A stretch of 64,000 nucleotides of DNA from Lentisalinibacter sediminis (GCF_040706615.1 NZ_JAPDRF010000003.1:682001-746000), one strand, 5' to 3'; positions 18,245 through 27,138 are shown, counted from the first letter of the stretch. Translations and numbers: made by a program. The notes: generated from the sequence alone by a model not told the origin.

Positions 18245-19033
18245 TTGAGGCACCGGCCGCGCAAGCGCTTCGGCCAGCACTTCCTGCGCGACCCCTCCGT
18301 CGTATCGCGTATCGTCGCGGCGATCGGACCCGCCGGGGGCGACCACCTCGTGGAGATCGGCCCCGGCGAAGGCATCCTCACCGCGCCGCTCGCCGCCCTG
18401 CCGGTCAGGCTGGACGCCGTGGAGATCGACCGGGACCTGGCAGCGGCACTGCGTTTGCGCTACGCCGGCGCCGCGAACGTCACCCTGCACGAGGCCGACG
18501 CCCTGAAATTCGATTTCGCCGCGCTGGGCGAGGGTCTGCGCGTCGTCGGCAACCTCCCCTATAACATCTCGACCCCGTTGCTGTTCCACCTCGTGGAGCA
18601 ACGCCGGGCGATACGCGACATGCACTTCATGCTGCAGAAGGAGGTCGTGGACCGCATGGCGGCCACCCCCGGTGGCAAGCAATACGGTCGCCTCACGGTG
18701 ATGCTCGCCTGCTCCATGGTGGTCGAGCGCCTGTTCGACGTGCCGCCGGAGGCTTTCAGGCCACCGCCCCGGGTGCAGTCCAGTGTGGTCCGGCTCGTGC
18801 CCCGCGCGCGGCAACTCGAGATCCGCGACGAGAGCCTGTTCGCGGCACTCGTGACCGGCGCGTTCTCGCGTCGGCGCAAGACGCTGCGCAACGCGCTGGC
18901 GGCATGGCTCACCGCCGAGGACATCGCCGAGGAAGGCATCGACCCGACGCTGCGACCGGAACGGCTCGCGCCGGAGGAATTCGCCCGACTCGCCAACCGG
19001 GCACTGCGCGAGCGGGACGATGCGCTAGAATGA
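18245..19033 (+). CDS. rsmA: 16S rRNA (adenine1518-N6/adenine1519-N6)-dimethyltransferase
   Basis: KsgA dimethylates two adjacent adenines in the 3'-terminal helix of 16S rRNA. The 262-residue protein starts at an unusual TTG codon (LRHRPRKRFGQHFLRDPSVV), with a GAGAG about four bases upstream. No ATG or GTG gives the conserved N-terminus. SAM-binding VEIGPGEGILTAPL and the catalytic NLPYNISTPLLFHL are present. It begins 7 bp after pdxA. Confidence 0.95.
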   Translation: MRHRPRKRFGQHFLRDPSVVSRIVAAIGPAGGDHLVEIGPGEGILTAPLAALPVRLDAVEIDRDLAAALRLRYAGAANVTLHEADALKFDFAALGEGLRVVGNLPYNISTPLLFHLVEQRRAIRDMHFMLQKEVVDRMAATPGGKQYGRLTVMLACSMVVERLFDVPPEAFRPPPRVQSSVVRLVPRARQLEIRDESLFAALVTGAFSRRRKTLRNALAAWLTAEDIAEEGIDPTLRPERLAPEEFARLANRALRERDDALE

Positions 19034-19092
19034 CGACCCGAACGAGACGCCGACCTGACTTTCCGCAGCGAGAGACCACCAGCCGAGAGGCC

Positions 19093-19476
19093 ATGAGCGA
19101 CAAGCCGAATCACCGCATCAGCGTGGACGTGAGCACCAACTTCCTGGACGAGCAATCGGAACCGGAGCTGGACCGCTACGTCTTCTCCTATACGATTACC
19201 ATCGCCAATCAGGGCGAGGTGGCCGCCGCTCTGCTCAGCCGGCACTGGATCATCACGGATGCCAACGGCAAGGTACAGGAGGTACGCGGCGACGGCGTCG
19301 TGGGCGAGCAGCCTCATCTCAATCCGGGCGAGCAGTTCCGCTACTCCAGCGGCACGGTGCTGGAGACGCCCGTGGGAAGCATGGAGGGCAGCTACCAGAT
19401 GCTGGCAGACGACGGCGTGCGCTTCGACGCCCCCATCGCGCCATTCACCCTGGCCGTGCCGGGTCTGCTGCACTAG
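19093..19476 (+). CDS. apaG: ApaG family protein (Co2+/Mg2+ efflux-associated, DUF525)
   Basis: A 127-residue Ig-like beta-sandwich protein of uncertain molecular role, consistently encoded with rsmA and apaH. Family pattern: HRISVDVSTNFLDEQSEPELDRYVFSYTI, then LLSRHWIITDANGK and GSMEGSYQM. GAGAGG lies a few bases upstream of the ATG. A TAGAAT hexamer at 19026-19031, overlapping the rsmA stop, may serve as a separate -10 for apaG. Confidence 0.95.
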   Translation: MSDKPNHRISVDVSTNFLDEQSEPELDRYVFSYTITIANQGEVAAALLSRHWIITDANGKVQEVRGDGVVGEQPHLNPGEQFRYSSGTVLETPVGSMEGSYQMLADDGVRFDAPIAPFTLAVPGLLH

Positions 19477-19510
19477 GCGGACGGGCGGCCGCGACAGCGG
19501 AAACCGTACC

Positions 19511-20338
19511 ATGGCGGTCTATGCCATCGGCGACCTGCAGGGCTGCTACGACCCCTTCCGGCGCCTGCTGGATAAACTGGACTTCGACCCGGCCCGGGAC
19601 ACGCTCTGGCTCGCCGGCGACCTGGTAAACCGGGGACCGAAATCGCTGAAGACCCTGCGTTTCGTCCGCTCCCTGGGCGACGCTGTCGTGACCGTGCTGG
19701 GCAACCACGACCTGCACCTGCTGGTGATCGCGCACGAGCGCACCGCCGCCAAGCGCTCGGCCTCACTCGCCATGAAACCCATCCTCCGCGCCCACGACCG
19801 CGACGAGCTCATCGACTGGCTGCAGCACCGCCCGCTGGTGCACTACGACGCGGGTCTGGACACAGTGCTCGTCCACGCAGGCGTGCTGCCGGCCTGGGAT
19901 CTCGACACCGTGCTGGCCCTGGCCGCCGAGGTGGAGGCGGTACTGAGAGGTCCGCGCCCCTCGAAATTGCTGGCGCATCTCTACGGCGACGAGCCCGACC
20001 GCTGGCGCGACGACCTGCACGGCGTGCCGCGGTGGCGCTTCATCGTGAACGTCCTGACCCGCATGCGCATGCTCACGCGCAAGGGCAGACTCGACTTCGA
20101 CTACACGAGCCCGCCGGAAGACGCACCGGCGAAACTCACGCCCTGGTACCGGGCACGCGACCGGGCGCTGGCCGGCACGCGCATCGTGTTCGGGCACTGG
20201 TCGGCGCTCGGACTGCTGAACGAGCCGGACCTCGTCTGCCTGGATACGGGCTGCGTGTGGGGCCGGGCCCTGACGGCGCTGCGCCTGGACCGGGACGCGA
20301 AGCCGGTGAAGGTAAAATGCCGCGGCCAGTCGCGCTAG
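19511..20338 (+). CDS. apaH: Bis(5'-nucleosyl)-tetraphosphatase, symmetrical
   Basis: Hydrolyses Ap4A to two ADP, and removes Np4 RNA caps in E. coli. The 275-residue calcineurin-like metallophosphatase shows the full metal-ligand set: GDLQGCYD (8-15), GDLVNRGPKSL and LGNHDLHLL. HAG (LVHAGVLPAWD) and GHWSALG near the C-terminus complete it. It closes the lptD-surA-pdxA-rsmA-apaG-apaH run. Its TAG stop codon forms the start of the TAGAAT hexamer preceding the next gene. Confidence 0.96.
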   Translation: MAVYAIGDLQGCYDPFRRLLDKLDFDPARDTLWLAGDLVNRGPKSLKTLRFVRSLGDAVVTVLGNHDLHLLVIAHERTAAKRSASLAMKPILRAHDRDELIDWLQHRPLVHYDAGLDTVLVHAGVLPAWDLDTVLALAAEVEAVLRGPRPSKLLAHLYGDEPDRWRDDLHGVPRWRFIVNVLTRMRMLTRKGRLDFDYTSPPEDAPAKLTPWYRARDRALAGTRIVFGHWSALGLLNEPDLVCLDTGCVWGRALTALRLDRDAKPVKVKCRGQSR

Positions 20339-20341
20339 AAT
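20336..20341 (+). promoter_or_regulatory. TAGAAT -10-like hexamer six bases before the ridA-like GTG
   Basis: TAGAAT at 20336-20341 is followed by CCCCAC and then the GTG start at 20348, with no Shine-Dalgarno. The decamer GCGCTAGAAT also occurs at 19022-19031 before apaG. The -35 region is weak. A transcript starting 6-7 bases after the -10 would begin at the start codon. Confidence 0.4.
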
Positions 20342-20347
20342 CCCCAC

Positions 20348-20770
20348 GTGGAAGACGACGACAGGGCCATCAGCACGAGCGCGGCGCCGCCGCCGGTAGG
20401 CGCGTACCCTCACGCCCGGCGCGCCGGGGGGCTCCTGTTCCTGTCCGGGCTCGGCCCGCGGGACCCGGCCGGCGGCGAGATACCCGGCGTCCACCGGGAT
20501 GAGGGAGGCCGCGTTGTGGATTACGACATCGAGGCCCAGTGCCACGCCGTATTCCGTAACGTGAAGAGCGTACTCGAGGCCGCGGGCTCCGGCTGGGAGC
20601 GGCTCGTCGACATCACCGTTTTCCTGACCGACATCGAGCGCGACTTCGACACCTTCAATCGAATCTACCGGGACTACTTCCCGGGCGAGGGTCCCTGCCG
20701 GACCACCGTCGAGGTGAACAGGCTGCCGACGCCCATCGCCATCGAGCTGAAATGCATCGCGGCTCTGTAG
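20348..20770 (+). CDS. RidA-family protein, probable 2-aminomuconate deaminase
   Basis: 140-residue YjgF/YER057c/UK114 (RidA) family member, with GGLLFLSGLGPRDP, the conserved VFLTDIERDFDTFNRIYRDYF segment and PCRTTVEV, including the arginine that binds carboxylates. Generic RidA proteins deaminate 2-aminoacrylate. Here the gene heads a cluster for 3-hydroxyanthranilate breakdown, where 2-aminomuconate deaminases of this family are known, so that substrate is inferred. The start is GTG with no ribosome-binding site (see finding on leaderless starts). Confidence 0.8.
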   Translation: MEDDDRAISTSAAPPPVGAYPHARRAGGLLFLSGLGPRDPAGGEIPGVHRDEGGRVVDYDIEAQCHAVFRNVKSVLEAAGSGWERLVDITVFLTDIERDFDTFNRIYRDYFPGEGPCRTTVEVNRLPTPIAIELKCIAAL

Positions 20771-20813
20771 AACGCGTGACGGGGCATGCGAGGAGCTGCG
20801 CCGGGAGAGAGGC

Positions 20814-21326
20814 ATGAAACCGCTCACCGCCTTCAATTTTCGCGACTGGATCGACGCCAACCGGGAGGCGCTGCGCCCGCCGGTGTGCAACAAGCAGGTC
20901 TTCGAGGACGGCGAGTTCATCATCATGGTGGTCGGCGGCCCGAACTCCCGGGACGACTACCACTGGGACGAGGGCGAGGAGTTCTTCTACCAGCTCGAGG
21001 GCGACATGCTGCTCCGGACCATGCAGGACGGCGAGCGGGTGGACATCCCCATCCGGGAGGGCGAGATCCTGCTGCTGCCGCCGCGGGTGCCCCACTCCCC
21101 CCAGCGCTATGCCGACACGGTGGGGCTTGTGGTCGAGCGCAAGCGCGCGCCCGAGGAACTGGACGGCTTCATGTGGTTCTGTAACGCGTGCGACACGAAG
21201 CTGTACGAGGAATTCCTGCACGTGGACGACATCGTGAAGCAGCTGCCGCCGGTCTTCGAGCGCTTCTACGGCAGCGAGGAGAACCGCAGCTGCCCGAACT
21301 GCGGAGCCGTCATGCCGCCGCGCTGA
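20814..21326 (+). CDS. haao: 3-hydroxyanthranilate 3,4-dioxygenase
   Basis: Ring-opens 3-hydroxyanthranilate to 2-amino-3-carboxymuconate semialdehyde (ACMS). This 170-residue cupin places the Fe(II) ligands at H50, E56 and H94. It has the bacterial-type C-terminal rubredoxin-like iron site C123/C126/C160/C163 (FCNACD, SCPNCG). GAGAGG lies close upstream of the ATG. It is followed 4 bp later by the decarboxylase acting on its product. Confidence 0.95.
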   Translation: MKPLTAFNFRDWIDANREALRPPVCNKQVFEDGEFIIMVVGGPNSRDDYHWDEGEEFFYQLEGDMLLRTMQDGERVDIPIREGEILLLPPRVPHSPQRYADTVGLVVERKRAPEELDGFMWFCNACDTKLYEEFLHVDDIVKQLPPVFERFYGSEENRSCPNCGAVMPPR

Positions 21327-21330
21327 ACCC

Positions 21331-22335
21331 GTGAAGATCGATATACACACTCACGTGCTGCCACCGGACTGGCCGGACCTGAAGGAACGCTATGGCTACG
21401 GCGGCTTCGTGCAGCTGGAGCACCACGGGCCCGGCTGCGCGCGCCTGCTGCTGGATGGCAAGAACTTCCGCGAGGTCCAGTCCAGCTGCTGGGACCCCGG
21501 CGTGCGCATCGACGACTGCAATGCCACGGGCGTGGACATGCAGGTGCTCTCCACCGTTCCGGTCATGTTCAGCTACTGGGCCAAGCCCCGGGATACCGCC
21601 GACCTGGCTGCGCTGCTGAACGACCACATCGCCGCGCTGGTCGAAGCCCATCCCCGGCGTTTCCTCGGCCTCGGCACGCTGCCGATGCAGGATGCGGAAC
21701 TGGCGGTCCGCGAACTGGAACGCTGCCTGGAGCTCGGACTCCACGGCGTGGAGATCGGCACTCACGTGAACGGCTGGAACCTGGACGACGAGCGGGTATT
21801 CCCGGTCCTCGAGGCCGCCGCCGAGCTCGGCGCCGCCGTGTTCGTGCATCCGTGGGAAATGCTGGGCCGCGAACGCATGAACCTGTACTGGCTGCCCTGG
21901 CTGGTCGGCATGCCGGCGGAGACGGCGCTGTCGGTCTGCTCGCTCATCTTCGGCGGCGTGTTCGAGAAGCTGCCGACACTGCGCGTGGCATTTGCCCACG
22001 GCGGCGGCGCCTTCCCGGGCCTGATCGGACGCCTGGAGCACGGTTTCGCCGTGCGGCCCGACATCGTCGCCGTGAAGAACACGGTGCCGCCCTCGGAGTA
22101 TCTCGGCCGCTTCTACGTGGACTCGCTGGTGCACGACCGGCGCATGCTCGAGTACATGATCGAGCTGTTCGGTGCCGAGGCCATCGCCCTCGGCAGCGAC
22201 TACCCCTTTCCGCTCGGCGAGCACCACCCGGGCGCCCTGATCGAATCCATGGACCTCGCGGCGGAGGTTCAGGACCGACTGCTCGCCGGCACGGCGCTGG
22301 AGTGGCTGGACGTGGACCGGAGCCGTTTCCAGTGA
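21331..22335 (+). CDS. acmsd: 2-amino-3-carboxymuconate-6-semialdehyde decarboxylase
   Basis: Amidohydrolase-fold zinc enzyme that decarboxylates ACMS to 2-aminomuconate semialdehyde, diverting it from quinolinate and NAD synthesis. The 334-residue protein has the N-terminal metal motif H6-T-H8. Further ligands lie in FVHPWEM and GSDYPFPLGEHHPG. It starts with GTG and its stop overlaps the kynU start (GTGA). Its presence marks the cluster as catabolic rather than purely NAD-biosynthetic. Confidence 0.94.
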   Translation: MKIDIHTHVLPPDWPDLKERYGYGGFVQLEHHGPGCARLLLDGKNFREVQSSCWDPGVRIDDCNATGVDMQVLSTVPVMFSYWAKPRDTADLAALLNDHIAALVEAHPRRFLGLGTLPMQDAELAVRELERCLELGLHGVEIGTHVNGWNLDDERVFPVLEAAAELGAAVFVHPWEMLGRERMNLYWLPWLVGMPAETALSVCSLIFGGVFEKLPTLRVAFAHGGGAFPGLIGRLEHGFAVRPDIVAVKNTVPPSEYLGRFYVDSLVHDRRMLEYMIELFGAEAIALGSDYPFPLGEHHPGALIESMDLAAEVQDRLLAGTALEWLDVDRSRFQ

Positions 22336-23618
22336 GCGCGGCATTCGAAGAGGCCCGGCGACTGGACGCGGCCGATGCGCTGGCCGGCTTCCGGGAGGAG
22401 TTCGTGTTCCCGGAGCGTATCGACGGCCGCTCGCCCGTCTATCTCTGCGGCAACTCCCTCGGCCTGATGCCGCGCCGCGCGGCCGACGCGGTGCGCGCGG
22501 AACTGGATGCCTGGGGCCGCCTGGCCGTACGCGGTCACGCCGAGGGCGACAACCCCTGGCTGCCGGCGCACCGGCGCGCGGCCGAGCCGCTGGCCGCGCT
22601 GGTGGGCGGTACACCCGGCGAAACCGTGGCGATGAACACGCTGACGGTCAATCTGCACCTGCTGATGGCGAGCTTCTACCGGCCCGAGGGCGAGCGGCGC
22701 TGCATCGTGATCGAATCCGATGCGTTTCCTTCCGACCGCTATGCCGCCGCTTCCCAGATCGCCTGGCACGGCCACGACCCGGAGCGGGACCTGCTGGAGT
22801 GGTACCCGCCGGAAGGAGGAAACGGCCTGTGCACGGGGGACCTGGCCGCGCTGCTGGAACGCCGCGGACGCGAGATCGCACTGCTGCTGCTGCCGGGCGT
22901 GCAGTACTACACCGGCCAGTGCCTGGACATGGCGGAGATCTGCCGCCTGGCGCAGCGCCACGGCGTCACGGTCGGCCTCGACCTCGCGCATGCCATCGGC
23001 AACGTGCCGCTGTCCCTGCACGACTGGGGCGCGGACTTCGCCGTGTGGTGCAGCTACAAGTATCTGAACGGCGGCCCGGGCGCGATCGCCGGCGCGTGGG
23101 TCCACGAACGGCACTGCCGCGACCGCAGCCTGCCCCGGCTGCTGGGCTGGTGGGGCCACGAGGAGAGCACTCGCTTTCGCATGACGAAGGATTTCACGCC
23201 TGCCCCGGGCGCGGACATCTGGCAGCTCAGTAACCCGCCGGTGCTGGCGCTGGCACCCGTGATTGCCTCGCTGGAGCTGTTCGAGGCTGCGGGCATCGGC
23301 GCGTTGCGCGAGAAGTCCCTGGCGCTGACCGGTTATCTGCGCCGTCGGCTCGAGGAGCGTTTCCCCGGCGGCTTCGGCATCCTCACGCCGGAGGATCCGC
23401 GCGGTCACGGCGCCCAGCTCTCGCTGGTAGTGCGTGGCATGGGCCTCACGGGCCGGGACCTGTTCAAGAACCTGGAGCGCCTGAACGTGATCACCGACTG
23501 GCGCGAGCCGGACGTCATCCGCGTGGCCCCGGTGCCGCTGTACAACTCCTACGCGGATATCGAGGCCTTCCTCGAACGCCTCGCCGAGGCGGCCGCCATG
23601 ACACAGACGCTGGCATGA
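22332..23618 (+). CDS. kynU: Kynureninase
   Basis: PLP enzyme cleaving (3-hydroxy)kynurenine to (3-hydroxy)anthranilate plus alanine. The 428-residue fold-type I aminotransferase-like protein has YLCGNSLGLMPRRA at the N-terminus and GLDLAHAIGNVPLSLHDWG. The PLP lysine is in WCSYKYLNGGPGAIAG, and GWWGHEESTRFRM follows. The GTG start overlaps the preceding stop by 4 bp and its own stop overlaps kmo by 4 bp, so the genes are tightly coupled. Confidence 0.96.
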   Translation: MSAAFEEARRLDAADALAGFREEFVFPERIDGRSPVYLCGNSLGLMPRRAADAVRAELDAWGRLAVRGHAEGDNPWLPAHRRAAEPLAALVGGTPGETVAMNTLTVNLHLLMASFYRPEGERRCIVIESDAFPSDRYAAASQIAWHGHDPERDLLEWYPPEGGNGLCTGDLAALLERRGREIALLLLPGVQYYTGQCLDMAEICRLAQRHGVTVGLDLAHAIGNVPLSLHDWGADFAVWCSYKYLNGGPGAIAGAWVHERHCRDRSLPRLLGWWGHEESTRFRMTKDFTPAPGADIWQLSNPPVLALAPVIASLELFEAAGIGALREKSLALTGYLRRRLEERFPGGFGILTPEDPRGHGAQLSLVVRGMGLTGRDLFKNLERLNVITDWREPDVIRVAPVPLYNSYADIEAFLERLAEAAAMTQTLA

Positions 23619-25015
23619 GCGACCCAACCCTGCACGGGGCCGGCGACACCGGCGAAAATCCCGTCGCCATCCTGGGCGCGGGCCTGACCGGCTCGCTGCT
23701 GGCCATCCTGCTCGCCCGCCGCGGCCATGCCGTGGACCTCTACGAGCGCCAGCCGGACCTGCGCACCCACAGAGCCCAGGGCGGCCGCTCGATCAATCTG
23801 GCCCTGGCCGCCCGCGGCCTGCGGGGGCTGGCCCTGGCCAGCCTGACCGAGGCCGTGGAACCGCTGTTGATGCCCATGTCCGGGCGCCTGTTGCATCAGG
23901 AGGACGGCGGGCTCGACTTCCAGCCCTACGGTCAGCACGAGGGCGAGGAGAACTACTCCGTCTCCCGCGCCGACCTCAACCGCGTACTGCTGGATGCCGC
24001 CGAGGCGGCCGGCGCGCGGCTGCACTTCAGCGAAGCCTGCAGCAGCATTGACCTCGAGGCGCGCCGGGCCACGCTGCGCCACGAGGAGACCGGTGCCGAG
24101 CGGCAGATCTTCATGGCGCCCCTGATCGCCGCCGACGGGGCCGGCTCGGTCGTGCGGCGCGCGCTGGCCGATGCCGGCCACATCGGCGCCAGCGAGTCCC
24201 TGCTGGCCCACGGCTACAAGGAACTCACGATCCCGCCGGGCGACGACGGCGGATTCCGCATCGACCCGGGCGCGCTGCACATCTGGCCGCGGGGCGGCTT
24301 CATGCTGATCGCGCTGCCGAACCCGGGCGGCGACTTCACCGTGACGCTGTTCCTGCCCAACGAGGGCCCGGAGAGTTTCGCCTCGCTCGACGACGAAGCG
24401 TCCGTGCAGGCGTTCTTCGAGCGCCACTTCCCGGACACGCCGGCGCTCATCCCCGATCTCGCGGAGCAGTTCGCCGCCAATCCGGTCGGTATCCTCGGCA
24501 CGGTGCGCTGCGAGCCGTGGAACCTGGGCGGCGACGTGCTGCTGGTCGGCGACGCCGCCCACGCCATCGTGCCGTTCCACGGCCAGGGCATGAACGCGGG
24601 CTTCGAGGACTGCGCCGAGTTCTGCCGGCTGCTGGACGGCGGCTGCGAAGACCGCGAGCGGCTGTTCGGCGAGTTCAGCCGGCTGCGCCGCCCGAACGCA
24701 GAGGCCATCGCCGACATGGCGCTGGAGAATTACGTGGAGATGCGCGACACGGTGCGCGACCCCAGCTTCCACCTGAAGAAGGCGCTCGCCTTCGAGCTAG
24801 AGCGCCGTTGCCCGGACCGTTTCGTACCCCGCTACTCCATGGTGATGTTCCATGCAGAGATCCCCTACGCCGAAGCGCTGGCCCGGGGCGAGGTGCAGGC
24901 ACGGCTGCTCGACGAGCTGACCGCCGACGCGGATTCCCTGGCCGACGTGGACCTGGCGCTGGCCGAGCGTCTCGTCAGCGAGCGGCTGGCGGCGCTGCCT
25001 TGCGCTCCAGCGTGA
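23615..25015 (+). CDS. kmo: Kynurenine 3-monooxygenase
   Basis: FAD/NADPH hydroxylase converting kynurenine to 3-hydroxykynurenine. The 466-residue protein has the Rossmann motif AILGAGLTGSLLA, the family signature THRAQGGRSINLALAARG and the FAD motif GDAAHAIVPFHGQGMNAGFEDC. A C-terminal membrane helix seen in eukaryotic KMO is not obvious. Its last 41 bp run through the 3' end of folA on the opposite strand. Confidence 0.95.
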   Translation: MSDPTLHGAGDTGENPVAILGAGLTGSLLAILLARRGHAVDLYERQPDLRTHRAQGGRSINLALAARGLRGLALASLTEAVEPLLMPMSGRLLHQEDGGLDFQPYGQHEGEENYSVSRADLNRVLLDAAEAAGARLHFSEACSSIDLEARRATLRHEETGAERQIFMAPLIAADGAGSVVRRALADAGHIGASESLLAHGYKELTIPPGDDGGFRIDPGALHIWPRGGFMLIALPNPGGDFTVTLFLPNEGPESFASLDDEASVQAFFERHFPDTPALIPDLAEQFAANPVGILGTVRCEPWNLGGDVLLVGDAAHAIVPFHGQGMNAGFEDCAEFCRLLDGGCEDRERLFGEFSRLRRPNAEAIADMALENYVEMRDTVRDPSFHLKKALAFELERRCPDRFVPRYSMVMFHAEIPYAEALARGEVQARLLDELTADADSLADVDLALAERLVSERLAALPCAPA

Positions 25016-25502
25016 GGTAACTGTAGCCGAGTTCGCGTTCCTCGCCGCCGGGGAAGTCCTGCCGCTCCGCCGCGCGCCAGTCGGCGTTGTCCAGGGACGG
25101 GAAACGGGTGTCGCCCTCGAACGGGCGGTGCAGGCGGGTAAGGTAGATGCGCCGTGCCAGCGGCAGCGCCTCGCGATACAGCGCCGCGCCGCCGATCACC
25201 ATGACCTCGTCCGCGTCCTGCGCCAGCGCGAGCGCGGCGTCCAGCCCGTCGGCCGCTTCACAGCCCTCGGCGGAGAAACCGGGCCTGCGGCTCAGCACGA
25301 TATTGCGCCGGCCGGGCAGCGCCCGGCCGATGGACTCGTGGGTGCGGCGACCCATCACGATCGGCTTGCCCATGGTGATGTCACGGAAGCGGCGCAGGTC
25401 CTCCGGCAGGTGCCAGGGCAGGCGGTTGTCGACGCCGATCACGTCGTTGGCGGCAGCGGCCACGACGAGCGAGACGACGGGTGTGGCGGACACCCGGGAC
25501 AC
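24975..25502 (-). CDS. folA: Dihydrofolate reductase
   Basis: NADPH-dependent reduction of dihydrofolate, regenerating cofactor used by the neighbouring thymidylate synthase. The 175-residue enzyme has AAANDVIGVDNRLPWHLPEDLRRFR at the N-terminus, GRRTHESIG, and VIGGAALYREALP. It uses a GTG start one base after the thyA stop. The C-terminal 13 codons overlap kmo convergently, so messages from the two operons share 41 complementary bases. Confidence 0.96.
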   Translation of the reverse strand: MSRVSATPVVSLVVAAAANDVIGVDNRLPWHLPEDLRRFRDITMGKPIVMGRRTHESIGRALPGRRNIVLSRRPGFSAEGCEAADGLDAALALAQDADEVMVIGGAALYREALPLARRIYLTRLHRPFEGDTRFPSLDNADWRAAERQDFPGGEERELGYSYLTLERKAAPPAAR

Positions 25503-25503
25503 G

Positions 25504-26298
25504 TCAGACGGCCACCGGCGCCTTGATGTGGGGATGGTGGCGGTAGCCGCGGATCTCGAAGTCCTCGTAACGGTAGTCGAACAGCGTCGGCGGCCGGCGC
25601 TTCAGCGCCAGCGTCGGCAGCGGCAGCGGCTCGCGCGTGAGCTGCTCGTCGGCCTGGTCCAGGTGATTCAGATACAGGTGGCAGTCGCCGCCGGTCCAGA
25701 TGAAATCGCCCACGTCGAGATCGACCTGCTCGGCCACCATGTGGGTCAGCAGCGCGTAGGAGGCGATGTTGAACGGCACGCCCAGGAAGATGTCGGCACT
25801 CCTCTGATAGAGCTGACACGAGAGCCGCCCCTCCGCCACGTAGAACTGGAAGAAGGCGTGGCAGGGGGCGAGCGCCATGCGGTCGAGTTCGCTGACATTC
25901 CAGGCACTCACGATGATGCGGCGCGAGTCCGGATCGCTCTTCAGCTGCTCCAGCACCCGCGACAGCTGGTCGATATGGCCACCGTCCGGCGTGGGCCAGG
26001 ACCGCCACTGCGCACCGTAGATCGGACCGAGATCGCCGTTCTCGTCGGCCCACTCGTCCCAGATCGTCACCCCGTTCTCGCGCAGGTAGGCGGTATTGGT
26101 GTCACCCTGCAGGAACCACAGCAGTTCGTGGATGATGGAGCGGGTATGCAGCTTCTTGGTGGTGACCATCGGGAAGCCCTCGCGGAGGTCGAAGCGCATC
26201 TGGTGGCCGAACACACTGAGGGTACCCGTGCCGGTACGGTCGTCCTTGCGCACGCCCTCCTCGCGCACCCGCCGCGTCATCTCCAGATACTGTCGCAT
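25504..26298 (-). CDS. thyA: Thymidylate synthase
   Basis: Methylates dUMP to dTMP using methylene-tetrahydrofolate. At 264 residues it matches E. coli ThyA. The catalytic cysteine is in LAPCHAFFQFYV, preceded by SDPDSRRIIVSAWN, and the C-terminus is the invariant-type APVAV. Organised lgt-thyA-folA on the minus strand with gaps of 1-3 bp, as in many gammaproteobacteria. Confidence 0.98.
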   Translation of the reverse strand: MRQYLEMTRRVREEGVRKDDRTGTGTLSVFGHQMRFDLREGFPMVTTKKLHTRSIIHELLWFLQGDTNTAYLRENGVTIWDEWADENGDLGPIYGAQWRSWPTPDGGHIDQLSRVLEQLKSDPDSRRIIVSAWNVSELDRMALAPCHAFFQFYVAEGRLSCQLYQRSADIFLGVPFNIASYALLTHMVAEQVDLDVGDFIWTGGDCHLYLNHLDQADEQLTREPLPLPTLALKRRPPTLFDYRYEDFEIRGYRHHPHIKAPVAV

Positions 26299-26301
26299 CC
26301 G

Positions 26302-27138
26302 TCAGCTCCCCGCCTTGCGGCCGCCGGCCTCGCCGTGCCGGCACCCGTGCCGATAGGCCAGCGCGAGCACAATGACCCCGGCAACGATCATCGGTACGCT
26401 GAGCACCTGGCCCCTCGTGAGCCAGCCGAAGGCCACGTACTCGCCGTGATCCGGCAGGCGGACGAACTCCACCGCGGTGCGGAAGATGCCATAGAACAGC
26501 AGGAACAGACCCGAGACCGCCATGGTCGGGCGCGGGCGTGCCGAGTAGACCCACAGGATGACGAACAGCACCAGCCCCTCCAGCAGCGCCTCGTACAGCT
26601 GGGAGGGGTGCAGCACCTCCGGACCCGGCCGGAAGCCCTGGAACACGTCGTCGGGGACCCGGAAGCCCCAGGGCAGATCCGTGGGTCTGCCCCACAGCTC
26701 GCCGTTGATGAAGTTGCCTATGCGCCCGGCGCCGAGACCGATGGGGGCCAGCGGCGCCACGAAATCCGTCATCCGCCAGAAGCCGTGACCCACCCGCCGC
26801 CCGAGCAGCCACACGGCCACCATCACGCCGATGAGGCCGCCGTGGAAGGACATGCCGCCTTCCCAGATCTTGAACGGATACAGCGGGTCCCGCGCCCACT
26901 CGCCGAGCCCGTAGAAGAAGACGTAGCCGATGCGCCCGCCGAGCATCACGCCCAGCGCGCCGTAGAAGATCAGGTCGTCGACCTGCTGCGGAGTGATAGG
27001 CGCGTCCGCCCGCCGCGCGCGGTGCCGCGCCAGCAGCCACGCGGCTACGAAACCGACCAGGTACATCAGCCCGTACCAGCGCACACCGAGGGGACCGATG
27101 GAGAAGATGACGGGATCGATGCGGGGGTATTCGAACAT
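26302..27138 (-). CDS. lgt: Prolipoprotein diacylglyceryl transferase
   Basis: Inner-membrane enzyme adding diacylglyceryl to lipobox cysteines, for example of RlpA here. The ATG at 27138 gives 278 residues starting MFEYPRIDPVIFSIGPLGVRWYGLMY. A GTG six codons upstream is possible. The Lgt signature GRIGNFINGELWGRPTDLPWG and GGMSFHGGLIG are intact, with about seven membrane helices. Two bases separate it from thyA. Confidence 0.96.
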   Translation of the reverse strand: MFEYPRIDPVIFSIGPLGVRWYGLMYLVGFVAAWLLARHRARRADAPITPQQVDDLIFYGALGVMLGGRIGYVFFYGLGEWARDPLYPFKIWEGGMSFHGGLIGVMVAVWLLGRRVGHGFWRMTDFVAPLAPIGLGAGRIGNFINGELWGRPTDLPWGFRVPDDVFQGFRPGPEVLHPSQLYEALLEGLVLFVILWVYSARPRPTMAVSGLFLLFYGIFRTAVEFVRLPDHGEYVAFGWLTRGQVLSVPMIVAGVIVLALAYRHGCRHGEAGGRKAGS

